Positions 23,261 through 31,975 are shown, numbered from the stretch's first letter. The stretch is DNA of 64,000 nucleotides from Catellatospora bangladeshensis (GCF_016862575.1 NZ_BONF01000011.1:186001-250000); one strand, 5' to 3'. Notes: generated by a model from the sequence alone, not told the origin. Made by a program: numbers and translations.

Positions 23261-25332
23261 TTCGCCATCACCGGGACCCGGGCACGGCCGCGGGCGACCT
23301 CGCGCGGCTGGGGTGGCCCTTGCCCGGCTGCCGTATGCCGGGCGGCGCCGGGCGTGAACAGCGGCTTGGTGGCGTCGTACGGGTGCCCGTGCACCACTGG
23401 CCGGCTGGTGCGGCGGATGCCGAGCGCCACGATCAGCAGCAGGATCGCGGTCCACAGCAGGGTCATCGGGCTCGCGTAGTGGCGTACCCGCGCCCACAGG
23501 GTGCTGGTGTCGAGCCAGGCCCCGGTCTGATTGTCACGCACAGTGATCTTTCCTTCTGCCCGCCCGGTGTCGACGGCGCTGGGGCCGATGCCCTCGATCG
23601 CGTTGCCGGTGGCGCTGGATCCGCCGACCGCCCCGACGAAGGTGATGCCGTGGCTGTCGGCGTCGTGGATGGTGTTGCCGCGGACCTCGGCGACGGAGTC
23701 GCGCACGTACACCCCGGTCGTGGTGGTCTCGATGACGTTGCCGGTGATCCGGGCCTTGGTCACGCCCTCGCGCAGCGCGACGGCCTGCCGTTCCTGGTTG
23801 GTGAGCTTGTTGGCGGTGACGGTGAGGTCGTGTACGCCCTGCCGGGCCACGATGCCCATGTCGCCGCCGTCGACCTGGTTCTCCTGAATGCTGACGCCGT
23901 GCCCGCCGAGGATCTCGACGCCGTAGTGGCCGTTGCCCCGGGCGATGCTGTGCGACAGGGTGTTGTTGCCGTAGCTGACGACCGGCTGCCCGGAGGCCGA
24001 CGGCCCGTCGGCCAGGGGGCGGCCGCTGAGGGTGAACCCGTTGCCGCCGTTGCCCTCGGCGGTGGCGCTGGTGATGCGCACCTGCTGCGTGGCGCGCGAG
24101 AGCAGGAAGCCGTCGCCGCCGTTGCGCTGGGAGACGGTCCGCTCGATGACCGCGTTGCTGGCGAAGCGGTGCAGCACCAGACCGTGCTGGAGGCTGTCGC
24201 GCACGGTCGTGTCGGCCACGTTGATCCCGTCGGCGCTGGAGATGAACAGCCCGTACGCGTTGCCGGTGAAGGTGCTGTCGGTGATCCGCCCGGACACGTA
24301 CGACTGGCCGGGCACCGTGAACCGGCTGTCGGGCGTGCTCACCCGGCCGTTGCGGAGGATGCGCACCTCCCCGGGCAGCAGCCGGCCGTTCCCGCCGGGG
24401 TCGGGTCCGGACACCGCGCCGGTGTCGGGCCGGTCGGTGCCGGTGAGGCTCACCCCGCCGGTGCGGCCGCTCCAGAAGCCCAGCTGGGACACCTTGGTAT
24501 GGCTCATCGCGAACCGCCCGCCGATGGCCCGCAGGTACGCCCGCCCGTCGCCGACCTGCGTGTCCGCCTTGCCTGCGCGCGGATCCCAGCTCGTGATGCG
24601 CAGCGGCGCCTGCTTGGTGCCGGCCAGTTCCAGCTCGCCGCCGAACGACACGATCGCGACGAACCCGCTGCTGCGGCTGGCCAGCCGCAGTTCGAGCCCA
24701 CCGGGGTGGGACAGCTTCAGCTTGGCCCCGGATACGACGTAGAGGTTCTCGGTGAGCAGGTACGCCCCCTGCGACTGCCGCACGAACGTCTGCGGGGAGA
24801 GTTTCAGCAGGTCGTCGACGGTGTAGGGCTGCACCCGCGGGGTCAGCACCAGCGTGTAGCCGCCCGCGGTGTCCAGCCGGTAGGGCTTGTTCCACTTCTG
24901 CATGTCCGGGGTGGTGCCGGGCGGGCGGTTGAGCAGCTCGCGCAGCGGGGCCACCGCGGTCACCGCGCGAACCTGGTCCAGCCAGGTGTCCTGCCCGGCG
25001 ACCAGCGCCGCCTGGCGCTCCTCGTCGGCCCGCGCCGCGGCCGCGGCGACCAGGGACGGGGCCCGGGTGGCCGGACCGGCCAGTGCGGGGGCCGCGGCCG
25101 GCGCGGCCACGGCACCGGCTCGTACGGGTCCGGCTGCGGCGCGGTGGCCGAGCCCTGCTCCGGCCGCCGTGGCGCGGGCGGGGGCGGCGCCGGGCGCCAG
25201 GGCGCCGGGACGCGCGGCGACGGCGGATGCGGTGCCGGGCGCGGCCGCGGCGGGTGTGGCAAGCGCGGTCCCGCCGGCCAGCAGCCCGGTGAGCAGGACG
25301 GCCGGCGGGACGGCATGAAAGCGGCAGCGCAC
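23257..25332 (-). CDS. Mannuronan-epimerase-like right-handed beta-helix membrane protein
   Basis: 691 residues starting at GTG 25332, overlapping the preceding stop as TAGTG. Signal peptide (about 1-30), an Ala/Pro-rich linker (30-110), then a long parallel beta-helix with regularly spaced N and G turns (ITDSTFTGNAYGLFISSADG, TVRDSLQHGLVLHRFASNAV, TAEGNGGNGFTLSG, NKLTNQERQAVALREGVTK, GNTIHDADSHGITFVGA). A C-terminal TM helix (about 618-640) and cytoplasmic tail follow. The shape fits C5-epimerases/NosD-like CASH-domain proteins that act on polymers at the membrane. Flanked by a GT2 synthase and a second beta-helix protein in one coupled operon, so it probably modifies the nascent polysaccharide. 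Confidence 0.8.
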   Translation of the reverse strand: MRCRFHAVPPAVLLTGLLAGGTALATPAAAAPGTASAVAARPGALAPGAAPARATAAGAGLGHRAAAGPVRAGAVAAPAAAPALAGPATRAPSLVAAAAARADEERQAALVAGQDTWLDQVRAVTAVAPLRELLNRPPGTTPDMQKWNKPYRLDTAGGYTLVLTPRVQPYTVDDLLKLSPQTFVRQSQGAYLLTENLYVVSGAKLKLSHPGGLELRLASRSSGFVAIVSFGGELELAGTKQAPLRITSWDPRAGKADTQVGDGRAYLRAIGGRFAMSHTKVSQLGFWSGRTGGVSLTGTDRPDTGAVSGPDPGGNGRLLPGEVRILRNGRVSTPDSRFTVPGQSYVSGRITDSTFTGNAYGLFISSADGINVADTTVRDSLQHGLVLHRFASNAVIERTVSQRNGGDGFLLSRATQQVRITSATAEGNGGNGFTLSGRPLADGPSASGQPVVSYGNNTLSHSIARGNGHYGVEILGGHGVSIQENQVDGGDMGIVARQGVHDLTVTANKLTNQERQAVALREGVTKARITGNVIETTTTGVYVRDSVAEVRGNTIHDADSHGITFVGAVGGSSATGNAIEGIGPSAVDTGRAEGKITVRDNQTGAWLDTSTLWARVRHYASPMTLLWTAILLLIVALGIRRTSRPVVHGHPYDATKPLFTPGAARHTAAGQGPPQPREVARGRARVPVMAK

Positions 25333-26618
25333 TAGGCCACCTCCGTCAGGGTGCCCGCGCCCCGCCGGGCCGCGGGGGCGAGGGTGCCGGCGTGCTGGCC
25401 CTCCCCGCCGATGCGGTCGCCGGCCCGGGTGAGCCAGCCCTGCCTGTTCATGGTGAGGAAGGCGAAGAGCTTGATCGGCAGCGAGATCAGGATGACCACC
25501 GCGGCGAGCAGCGGCAGGATCAGCACGTCCCGGGGGTGCCGCCGCAGGTGCGACCAGCCCCGGATGGCGCGGCCGGCGAGCAGCCAGAACAGCACCACGA
25601 TGCCGCCCCGGGCGGTGAGTTCGAGGCGGCTGAGCAGCAGGTAGCCCATCGCCATGCCCATGGTGACCGGGGTGAGCAGGATCTGCAGCACCGTGATCTT
25701 GGTGACCAGCGGGGTGCGCCACAGCCAGCCCTTCCACAGGGCGGTCAGGTAGCAGCGGTAGGAGTTGCGGCTCCAGCGCACCCGCTGCTTGACGAAGGCG
25801 CGCAGCGACGATGGGAACATCGACAGCGCGCGGGCCGACGACTGGTGCACGGTGCGGTAGCCCGAGGCCAGCACCAGCCAGGTCAGCCGCCCGTCGTCGC
25901 CCGCGACGCAGCGCCGCCCCAGGAAGAACTCGTTCTCCAGGTGCTCCAGCACCGGCATGACGGCGCTGCGCCGGTAGGCCGCGGTGCGCCCGGACAGGCA
26001 GGCCACCGCCCCGGCCCGGCCCATGGCCGGCACGTAGTCGTAGTAGCGCAGGTTGACCAGCCAGTCCGCGATGCGCCGCCATACGCTGCTGGTGCGCTGG
26101 TACACGTTCTGCTGGGTGCCGACGCCGCCCACCTCCGGGTCGACGAACGGCATCTGCACGGCGGCGAGCAGCCCGCGCTGCCAGCGGGTGTCCGAGTCGA
26201 CCAGCACGACCAGCTCGCCGCGGGCGGCCCGGATGCCCACGCCCAGCGCCGAGCGCTTGCCCCGGTGCGTGAACGGCAGCACCCTCAGCCGCGGGTCGCC
26301 GACCTGGGACAGCCGCCGCAGCACCTCGGTGTCGCCCACGTCGGGCACGATGATCACCTCGGCCGGGTCCTGCGCCAGCCAGGTGTGCAGGCAGTCCAGC
26401 AGGATGTCGGGGTCCTCGCGGTAGGACGGCACCACCACCGACACCGTGGTGCGGAAGTCGTTGACGACCGGCCGGTCCAGGCGTGACAGCAGCACGCGGT
26501 AGCACCACAGGCCCCATACGAAGACACCGGCCAGGCCGAGCGGCATCAGCTCGCGCCACGACGTCTCCGCGGCCGCGGCGACCAGCCACGACCAGACGCC
26601 GTCGAAGAACCGGGACAA
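25332..26618 (-). CDS. GT2 processive glycosyltransferase (hyaluronan/alginate-synthase-like)
   Basis: 428 residues from TTG 26618, which has TGGAGG five bases upstream; a longer in-frame extension to 26747 lacks such a site. TM helices near 24-45 and three or four at the C-terminus (about 300-390). The GT-A catalytic core has SVVVPSYRED, DSD (141-143), GDD (240-242) and QRVRW (278-282), i.e. the D,D,D,QxxRW signature of processive membrane synthases. It makes and exports a beta-linked polysaccharide from a nucleotide sugar. First gene of the three-gene cassette with two beta-helix proteins. Confidence 0.9.
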   Translation of the reverse strand: MSRFFDGVWSWLVAAAAETSWRELMPLGLAGVFVWGLWCYRVLLSRLDRPVVNDFRTTVSVVVPSYREDPDILLDCLHTWLAQDPAEVIIVPDVGDTEVLRRLSQVGDPRLRVLPFTHRGKRSALGVGIRAARGELVVLVDSDTRWQRGLLAAVQMPFVDPEVGGVGTQQNVYQRTSSVWRRIADWLVNLRYYDYVPAMGRAGAVACLSGRTAAYRRSAVMPVLEHLENEFFLGRRCVAGDDGRLTWLVLASGYRTVHQSSARALSMFPSSLRAFVKQRVRWSRNSYRCYLTALWKGWLWRTPLVTKITVLQILLTPVTMGMAMGYLLLSRLELTARGGIVVLFWLLAGRAIRGWSHLRRHPRDVLILPLLAAVVILISLPIKLFAFLTMNRQGWLTRAGDRIGGEGQHAGTLAPAARRGAGTLTEVA

Positions 26619-26769
26619 GTGCGGCCTCCAGCAGTTCGGGCGGGCCCGTCCGGCCCGCTTCACCGCTGTAAACCGGCCCGCGCCCGGAAACGGCCCGCCC
26701 CTTACCGGACGGACTACCAGAGCTGGCGAAACGGCCCGATAGATCATGAATCTGACGTACTTTGGTAGT

Positions 26770-27516
26770 ATGTCCGATCAAGTGCAGGCGCCTGCCGGGC
26801 TCGCTGGAGTGGCCCTCGGCACCGCGGTGCTGGTCGCCGAACGCCTGCGGCGGATCGGCCGCGGCGGACGCGCCGACGAAGAAGTCCAGGATCTGCTCAC
26901 CAGCGGCGTCGAGCCCGCACCGGCCGACGCGCGCTCACCGATGGCGGTCGCCGTCGGGCTCACCCAGCATGCCGTCGACCTCACCCAGCAGGGAGTCGGC
27001 CTCGCCCTGCGCACCGGTGCCCAGGTCGCCGAGGCCACCCGGGAACAGGCCCGCAAGCTCGCCGACACCACCCGGGCCAAGCTGCCCGCCACCTCACCCA
27101 TCGACACGGCCCGCGACACGGTCACCGCCGCCGGGGTGCGCGGCCGCGACACCCTCATCGCCAGCCGCTCGGCCGCGCTCGTCGCGCTGCGCAGCACCGT
27201 CGACGACGGCCTCGGCTGGATCGAGAAGTCCGTCGTGCCCCGCATGGTCGACGACCTGATGCCGTACCTGATCGACAGCGTGGTGCCCCGGCTGGTCGAG
27301 GGCGCCATCCCCGAGATCCGGAACAAGGTCATCCCGGTCGTGATCGGCGACCTCACCCGCGACCCGCGGCTGCAGGAGCTGATCACCGAGCAGAGCCGCG
27401 GCGTGCTGGCCAACGCCACCGACGAACTGCGCGAGACCTCCGCCACCGCCGACGACAAGATCGAGACGTCGTTCCGGAGGATGTTCCACCTGCACCACAC
27501 CAACGGTGAACGGTGA
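26770..27516 (+). CDS. Hypothetical amphipathic-helix protein
   Basis: 248 residues from ATG 26770 (an ATG at 26746 adds 8 residues; neither has a clear ribosome site). No TM segment. Ala-rich helices with repeated 11-mer-like pattern (GLTQHAVDLTQQGVGLALRT, QVAEATREQARKLADTTRAK) recall apolipoprotein/LEA-like or phasin-type amphipathic proteins. The second half (VPRMVDDLMPYLIDSVVPRL, then PEIRNKVIPVVIGDLTRDPR) is regular and possibly membrane-surface-binding. It overlaps the RDD gene by GTGA, so the two are co-translated. Unknown function. Confidence 0.75.
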   Translation: MSDQVQAPAGLAGVALGTAVLVAERLRRIGRGGRADEEVQDLLTSGVEPAPADARSPMAVAVGLTQHAVDLTQQGVGLALRTGAQVAEATREQARKLADTTRAKLPATSPIDTARDTVTAAGVRGRDTLIASRSAALVALRSTVDDGLGWIEKSVVPRMVDDLMPYLIDSVVPRLVEGAIPEIRNKVIPVVIGDLTRDPRLQELITEQSRGVLANATDELRETSATADDKIETSFRRMFHLHHTNGER

Positions 27517-27959
27517 CGGCTCCCAGCCGTCACCCGCCGTACGCAGGCCTTGTGTCCCGGCTGGCCGGGCTAGCGATCGACGCCACCCTGCTCGCGGTGG
27601 CGTCGACGCTTGCCGCCGGGGGTGTGCCCGCCCTGTGGGCGGCCCTCGACGGCGAGCCGCCCGGCTGGCTCAAGGCCACCGCCGGCCTGATCGCCGTGGT
27701 GCTGCCCGCCGCGTACTTCACCGCCTGCTGGTGGATGACCGGGCAGACCCTCGGCGCCCTGCTGTTCGGCACCGTCGTACGCCGCGCCGACGGCCGCCAC
27801 GTCGGCCTCCTGCGCGCCCTGCTGCGCGCCGTCGTCGGGCTCGCCGTGCCCGTGCTGTGGCTGGTCGGCCTGGTCGGCGTGCTCACCGACGACCGCCGCC
27901 GCGCCTGGCACGACCGCCTGTTCGGCACGGTCGTCCGCTACGTCGACCGCCGCAATTGA
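27513..27959 (+). CDS. RDD-family membrane protein
   Basis: 148 residues; GTG start overlapping the upstream stop. RDD features: the N-terminal R...D (SRLAGLAIDATLLAV), three TM helices (about 20-40, 55-75, 100-120), TLGALLFGTVVRR and the C-terminal DDRRRAWHDRLFGTVVRYV. The family is small, integral and of unknown molecular role, possibly transport. Operon with the amphipathic-helix protein. Confidence 0.88.
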   Translation: MTAPSRHPPYAGLVSRLAGLAIDATLLAVASTLAAGGVPALWAALDGEPPGWLKATAGLIAVVLPAAYFTACWWMTGQTLGALLFGTVVRRADGRHVGLLRALLRAVVGLAVPVLWLVGLVGVLTDDRRRAWHDRLFGTVVRYVDRRN

Positions 27960-28007
27960 GCCGTTGCCTGGTCACATTGGACCCGGCCCCGGCGCCGACG
28001 GCAGGAG

Positions 28008-28013
28008 TAGGGT
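28008..28013 (+). promoter_or_regulatory. Leaderless -10 box of the M23 lipoprotein gene
   Basis: TAGGGT, six bases, then the GTG at 28020. A GGAG overlapping the box is too far for a good ribosome site. Confidence 0.45.
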
Positions 28014-28019
28014 CGGCGG

Positions 28020-28712
28020 GTGCGTTCCCGCCTCGTACCGGCCGGGCTGCTGACCGCTCTCGCGCTCGCCGCCTGCTCCTCCCCCGTGTCCGGACCCGTC
28101 TTCGCCCCTGCCGCCGCGCCCGTGGCCACCCCGTCGGCATCCCCCTCGGCCCCGGCGTCCCCCTCCGCGTCCGCCTCGCCGTCCGCGCCCGCCGTGCGGT
28201 ACGTGTTCCCGGTGCTGGGCAAGACCTCGTACGGGCGCACCCACCACGACTACCACGCCACCGACGTGATGGCACCGTGCGGCGCGACCGTCGTGGCGGC
28301 CACCGGCGGGACCGTGCTGGAGGTCTCCCGCGTCGACAAGTGGGACCCGAAGACCGACGACGGCGCCGACCGCGGCGGGCTGTCGGTGTCCCTGCTCGGC
28401 GACGACGGGGTGCGCTACTACGGCTCGCACTTCGCCGCGATCGACGGCCTGATCCGCCCCGGCGTCCGGGTCACCGCCGGGCAGCAGCTGGGCAAGGTGG
28501 GCCGCACCGGCCTGGCCAGCGCCTGCCACCTGCACTTCGGCATCTCACCGTCCTGCGCGAGCACCGGCGACTGGTGGATCCGCCGCGGGGTGGTCTGGCC
28601 CTGGCGCTACCTCGACTCCTGGCGCAAGGGCGGCGCGAAGTCCCCGGTCGCCGAGGTCACCACCTGGCAGGCCGAGCACGGCTGCACCACCACCCCACCC
28701 CCGGGTGCCTGA
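28020..28712 (+). CDS. M23-family peptidase lipoprotein
   Basis: 230 residues. Lipobox LAAC at about 16-19, then a Ser/Pro/Ala linker (20-58). The peptidase_M23 (LytM) domain covers about 60-185: zinc ligands in HHDYHATDVMAPCG (HxxxD) and CHLHFGIS (HxH). It should be a membrane-tethered metallo-endopeptidase acting on peptidoglycan cross-links, or an inactive activator; the ligands look intact, favouring activity. A C-terminal Cys (HGC) may pair with CASTG. The gene ends just before a perfect 50-bp palindrome. Confidence 0.88.
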   Translation: MRSRLVPAGLLTALALAACSSPVSGPVFAPAAAPVATPSASPSAPASPSASASPSAPAVRYVFPVLGKTSYGRTHHDYHATDVMAPCGATVVAATGGTVLEVSRVDKWDPKTDDGADRGGLSVSLLGDDGVRYYGSHFAAIDGLIRPGVRVTAGQQLGKVGRTGLASACHLHFGISPSCASTGDWWIRRGVVWPWRYLDSWRKGGAKSPVAEVTTWQAEHGCTTTPPPGA

Positions 28713-28722
28713 CCGGAAACGA

Positions 28723-28772
28723 AAGGAAGGGCACCTTCTTAACGGACGTCCGTTAAGAAGGTGCCCTTCCTT
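28723..28772. repeat. 50-bp perfect palindrome, family A copy 5
   Basis: AAGGAAGGGCACCTTCTTAA continues through ACGGACGTCCGT and then its exact complement. It lies between the convergent M23 and MFS genes and can form a 25-bp cruciform or terminator hairpin. Confidence 0.9.
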
Positions 28773-28782
28773 CGCAGGGGGA

Positions 28783-30285
28783 TCAGCCGACGTGGACGGC
28801 GCCCTCGGTGGGCAGGTCCGACCTGCGGACCTTGATCAGGAACGTGATGATCAGCGCGGAGACGACCAGCAGGCCGCCGCCCCAGGCGAACGCGACGGTG
28901 TACCCGTGCACGGCCGCCTCGCCCATGACCACGCGCGGGTCGGCGGTCGGGCTCAGGTGCGACTCGGCGTACGCCGTGGTCGCGTTGAGCGCGAACGTGC
29001 TCAGCAGGGCCGCGCCGAGCGAGCCGCCGACCTGCTGGGTGGCGTTCAGCGTGGCGCTGGCCGCGCCCGCGTCGTGCTGCGGCACGCCGACCAGGGCCAG
29101 GCTGGACAGCGGCACGAAGGTGAAGCCGAGGCCGAGGCCGAGCACGATCGCGCCGGGCAGCACGTGCGTGGTGTACGCCGTGTCCACGCCGATCCGGGTC
29201 AGGAACAGCATCGCGCCCGCGGCGAGCACCGCACCGGCGACCATCAGCGGCTTGGCGCCGAGCTTGGGCAGCAGCTGGCTGGCCACACCGGCGGAGATGA
29301 ACACGCCCGCCGACACCGGCAGCGAGGCCAGGCCGGCCTCGACCGGGGTGTAGCCGAGGGTGCCCTGGAAGTAGAACGTCAGGAAGAAGAACGCGCCCAT
29401 CAGGCCCGCACCGGTCAGCGTGCTGGACAGGTACGCCCCGCCGCGGTTGCGGTCGAGCAGGATGCGCAGCGGCAGCAGCGGGTTCTTCGAGAACCGCTGG
29501 ATCACCAGGAAGACGATCAGCAGGGCCGCGCCCGCGCCCAGGAAGCCCAGCGTCTGGCCGGACTCCCAGCCGTACTCCGGCTCGGCGGCCTTGGTCAGGC
29601 CGTACACCAGGGAGATGAGGCCGAGGGTGACGGCGATGGCGCCCGGGATGTCGTAGCGGGTGTCGCCGTGGGCCTTGCTCTCCGGCACGATCGGCACCGC
29701 CGCGAAGATCGCGATCGCCGCGATCGGGATGTTGACCAGCAGGCACCAGCGCCAGTCGGCGTACTCGGTGAGCACGCCGCCCAGCAGCAGGCCCAGCGCC
29801 GCGCCGCCGCCGGCGATGGCGCCGTACACGGCGAACGCCTTCGCGCGCTCCTTGGCGTCGGTGAACAGCACCGTCAGCAGCGCCAGGCCGGCCGGGGCGA
29901 GCAGCGCGCCGAACGCGCCCTGCAGGCCGCGGGCCGCGAACAGGCTGGTGCCGTCCCAGGCCAGACCGCCCAGGGCGGAGGCGAGCGCGAAGCCGATCGC
30001 GCCGGCGATGAAGGTCCGCTTGCGGCCCCAGTAGTCGGCGATGCGGCCGCCGAGCAGCAGCAGGCCGCCGAAGGTCAGCGTGTACGCGGTGAGTACCCAC
30101 TGCCGCTGGGAGTCGCTGATCTCCAGCGCGTGCTGCATCTCGGGCAGCGCGATGTTCACGATGGTCGCGTCGAGCACGACCATGAGCTGCGCGATCGCGA
30201 TGATGGTCAGCGCCAGCCAGCGCCGGGGGTGCAGAGCCGGGGCGGCGGGCTCCGGCGTCTGGGTACGGTCGACCGTGGCGGTCAT
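28783..30285 (-). CDS. DHA2-family (EmrB/QacA) MFS drug exporter
   Basis: 500 residues with 14 predicted TM helices. DHA2 features: motif C-like (LGGVLTEYADWRWCLLVNIP), motif A-like GGRIADYWGRKRTFI, and the early VVLDATIVNIALPEMQHAL. Proton-driven export of drugs or natural products through the membrane. It has a long upstream region (to 30614) holding an inverted repeat, and no adjacent regulator gene. Substrate cannot be told. Confidence 0.92.
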   Translation of the reverse strand: MTATVDRTQTPEPAAPALHPRRWLALTIIAIAQLMVVLDATIVNIALPEMQHALEISDSQRQWVLTAYTLTFGGLLLLGGRIADYWGRKRTFIAGAIGFALASALGGLAWDGTSLFAARGLQGAFGALLAPAGLALLTVLFTDAKERAKAFAVYGAIAGGGAALGLLLGGVLTEYADWRWCLLVNIPIAAIAIFAAVPIVPESKAHGDTRYDIPGAIAVTLGLISLVYGLTKAAEPEYGWESGQTLGFLGAGAALLIVFLVIQRFSKNPLLPLRILLDRNRGGAYLSSTLTGAGLMGAFFFLTFYFQGTLGYTPVEAGLASLPVSAGVFISAGVASQLLPKLGAKPLMVAGAVLAAGAMLFLTRIGVDTAYTTHVLPGAIVLGLGLGFTFVPLSSLALVGVPQHDAGAASATLNATQQVGGSLGAALLSTFALNATTAYAESHLSPTADPRVVMGEAAVHGYTVAFAWGGGLLVVSALIITFLIKVRRSDLPTEGAVHVG

Positions 30286-30420
30286 GGTGCTGCCTTTCGA
30301 CGGGGGTGGCTCGGTCGGGCCGTCGCCGGCCCGGGGCCAGGTGCTCCTCGTCGAGCGGGGCTGGCCGGGGGCACCCGTCGGCGCCCGCCGTGCCAGGCGG
30401 GTGCGTCCGGGTGGGAGATG

Positions 30421-30438
30421 CGGAACGAGACCGTTCCG
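30421..30438. promoter_or_regulatory. Inverted repeat upstream of the DHA2 exporter
   Basis: CGGAACG-AGAC-CGTTCCG, two perfect 7-bp arms. Size and position, about 140 bases before the exporter start, fit an operator of a TetR- or MarR-like repressor encoded elsewhere. Confidence 0.5.
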
Positions 30439-30532
30439 AATTGACCATACGCAGGTAGGACGGCTGCGCGCGCTCCCCTGAGAGCGGGATCACCCGATTG
30501 ATCAACGCCGTTTCTCATCGGTGTGAACGGAC

Positions 30533-30560
30533 CCATCCGAGCGCGCGGCGGCGCCGAATC
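30533..30560 (+). promoter_or_regulatory. SigK-type autoregulatory promoter of sigK
   Basis: CCATCC (30533-30538), 15 bases, CCGAATC (30554-30560). Both hexamer and heptamer are identical to the consensus I know for mycobacterial SigK promoters. It lies 54 bases before the sigK GTG, as expected for autoregulation. Confidence 0.65.
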
Positions 30561-30614
30561 AGGTGTGGTACCCAAGTGACGGGTGGAACACCTCGGCCCC
30601 GGAAGGGCGGGACA

Positions 30615-31232
30615 GTGAACGGTGACGAGCAGCCGTACCAACGGCCCGAGCATCTGACGGCGGTGCCCGGCGCGCCCGCGCCCGCCGACGCCGAGTCGCT
30701 GCTGCGGGCGGTGGCCCGCGGCGACGAGGCCGCGTTCACCAGGCTGTACGACCTGGTCGCGCCGCGCGTGTACGGCCTGGCCCGGCGCGTGCTGCGTGAC
30801 CCGGCGCAGGCCGAGGAGGTCGCCCAGGAGGCGCTGCTGGAGGTGTGGCGCACCGCCAGCCGCTTCGACTCCGCGCGCGGCTCGGCGACCGCGTGGATCT
30901 TCACCATCACGCACCGGCGGGCCGTCGACCGGGTGCGCTCGGAGCAGGCGGCGCTGGACCGGGTGCAGCGGCTGGCGCCGGAGGCGACGCAGACCCCGGC
31001 CGACGAGGTGGTCGAGCAGGCCACCGCGCACCTGCAGCGGCAGGCGGTGCGCCGCTGCCTCAGGACGCTGACCGAGCTGCAACGGGAGGCGATCACCCTG
31101 GCCTACTACGGCGGCTACACCTACCAGCAGGTGGCGCAGCTGCTCGGGGCCGGGCTGCCCACGGTCAAGACCCGCATGCGCGACGGCCTGATCCGGCTGC
31201 GCGACTGCCTCGGCGTGGAGGTGGCGGCATGA
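30615..31232 (+). CDS. sigK: ECF RNA polymerase sigma factor, SigK type
   Basis: 205 residues; GGAAGGG ahead of the GTG. Region 2 (FTRLYDLVAPRVYGLARRVL, then AEEVAQEALLEVWRTASRFD, then SATAWIFTITHRRAVDRVRS) and region 4 (REAITLAYYGGYTYQQVAQL, then VKTRMRDGLIRLRDCL) are complete. Directs transcription of envelope stress-type genes. The stop overlaps the rskA start (ATGA). Paired with RskA and followed by a fasciclin lipoprotein, the same partners as in Mycobacterium tuberculosis SigK regulation of mpt70/mpt83. Confidence 0.93.
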   Translation: MNGDEQPYQRPEHLTAVPGAPAPADAESLLRAVARGDEAAFTRLYDLVAPRVYGLARRVLRDPAQAEEVAQEALLEVWRTASRFDSARGSATAWIFTITHRRAVDRVRSEQAALDRVQRLAPEATQTPADEVVEQATAHLQRQAVRRCLRTLTELQREAITLAYYGGYTYQQVAQLLGAGLPTVKTRMRDGLIRLRDCLGVEVAA

Positions 31233-31975
31233 CGCAACCAGAGGAGATCCACTCGCTGGCGGGGGCGTACGTGCTGCACGCCCTGGAGGAGGCCGAGCGG
31301 GAGACGTTCGTGCAGCACCTGCGCGGGTGCGTGGCGTGCGCGGCCGAAGTGGCGGAGCTGAACGAGACCGCCGCCAGGCTGGCCGAGGACACCTGGTCGG
31401 TGCCGCCCCCGGCGATGCGCGAGCAGGTGCTGGCGGCGGTGCGGCGGACCCGCCAGCTGCCGCCGCCCCGGCCGGTGCGCGAGCCGCGCCGGGCGCCGGT
31501 GCGCTGGTGGCGGCACCCCGCGGCGCTGACGGCGGCGGCATGCCTGCTGGTCGCGGCGCTGGTCGGCGGCGTCTACGGGGTGCAGGAGCAGCGGCTGCGT
31601 GAGGAGCGGGCCGCGACGCTGGCCGCGCAGCAGGAACTGGCGCGCACCCAGGCGGTGCTGACCGCGCCGGACGCGACGGTGCGCACGGCGGACGTGGCAG
31701 GCGGCGGCAAGGTCACCGTGGTGGCCGCGCCGAGCCGGGACGCGGCCGTGGTGCTGCTGGCCACCCACTCGCCGGGCGCGCAGAAGGCGTACCAGCTGTG
31801 GCTGATGGACGGCGGCACGCCGCGCTCGGCCGGGGTGCTGGCGGCCGGTCAGGGCAGTGCCACGCACCTGGTCGACGGCGTCGGTGCGGCCGACGCCCTG
31901 GGCGTGACGGTCGAGCCGGAGGGCGGTTCGGCCAGCCCGACACTGCCTATCATCGCCCAGATCCCCATGAAATAG
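31229..31975 (+). CDS. rskA: Anti-sigma-K factor RskA
   Basis: 248 residues. Cytoplasmic N-terminus with the ZAS motif HLRGCVAC (H30, C34, C37), one TM helix (about 96-115: LTAAACLLVAALVGGVYGV), and the extracytoplasmic RskA domain (about 145-245: APSRDAAVVLLATHSPGAQK, AYQLWLMDGGTPRSAGVL). It holds SigK at the membrane until regulated proteolysis. Start codon overlaps the sigK stop, ensuring matched synthesis. Confidence 0.93.
   Translation: MTQPEEIHSLAGAYVLHALEEAERETFVQHLRGCVACAAEVAELNETAARLAEDTWSVPPPAMREQVLAAVRRTRQLPPPRPVREPRRAPVRWWRHPAALTAAACLLVAALVGGVYGVQEQRLREERAATLAAQQELARTQAVLTAPDATVRTADVAGGGKVTVVAAPSRDAAVVLLATHSPGAQKAYQLWLMDGGTPRSAGVLAAGQGSATHLVDGVGAADALGVTVEPEGGSASPTLPIIAQIPMK

Larger units (their letters stand above)
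30286..30614. other. 329-bp divergent intergenic region, DHA2 exporter / sigK
   Basis: It contains an 18-bp inverted repeat at 30421-30438 and a SigK-type promoter at 30533-30560. No short gene with acceptable start and codon use was seen. Confidence 0.6.

Noticed and set aside
23071-25335. Long plus-strand open frame over the beta-helix genes
   Set aside because: Translation is low-complexity Gly/Val/Arg with no motif; the minus-strand frames encode recognisable beta-helix proteins with overlapping stop/start codons.
23257-26781. Single 1174-residue minus-strand protein
   Set aside because: Its first part runs out of frame across the GT2 gene; the real gene starts at GTG 25332, overlapping the GT2 stop.
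28705-30444. Plus-strand gene opposite the DHA2 exporter
   Set aside because: Gln/Arg/Gly-rich antisense translation, no start signal, and it crosses the palindrome.
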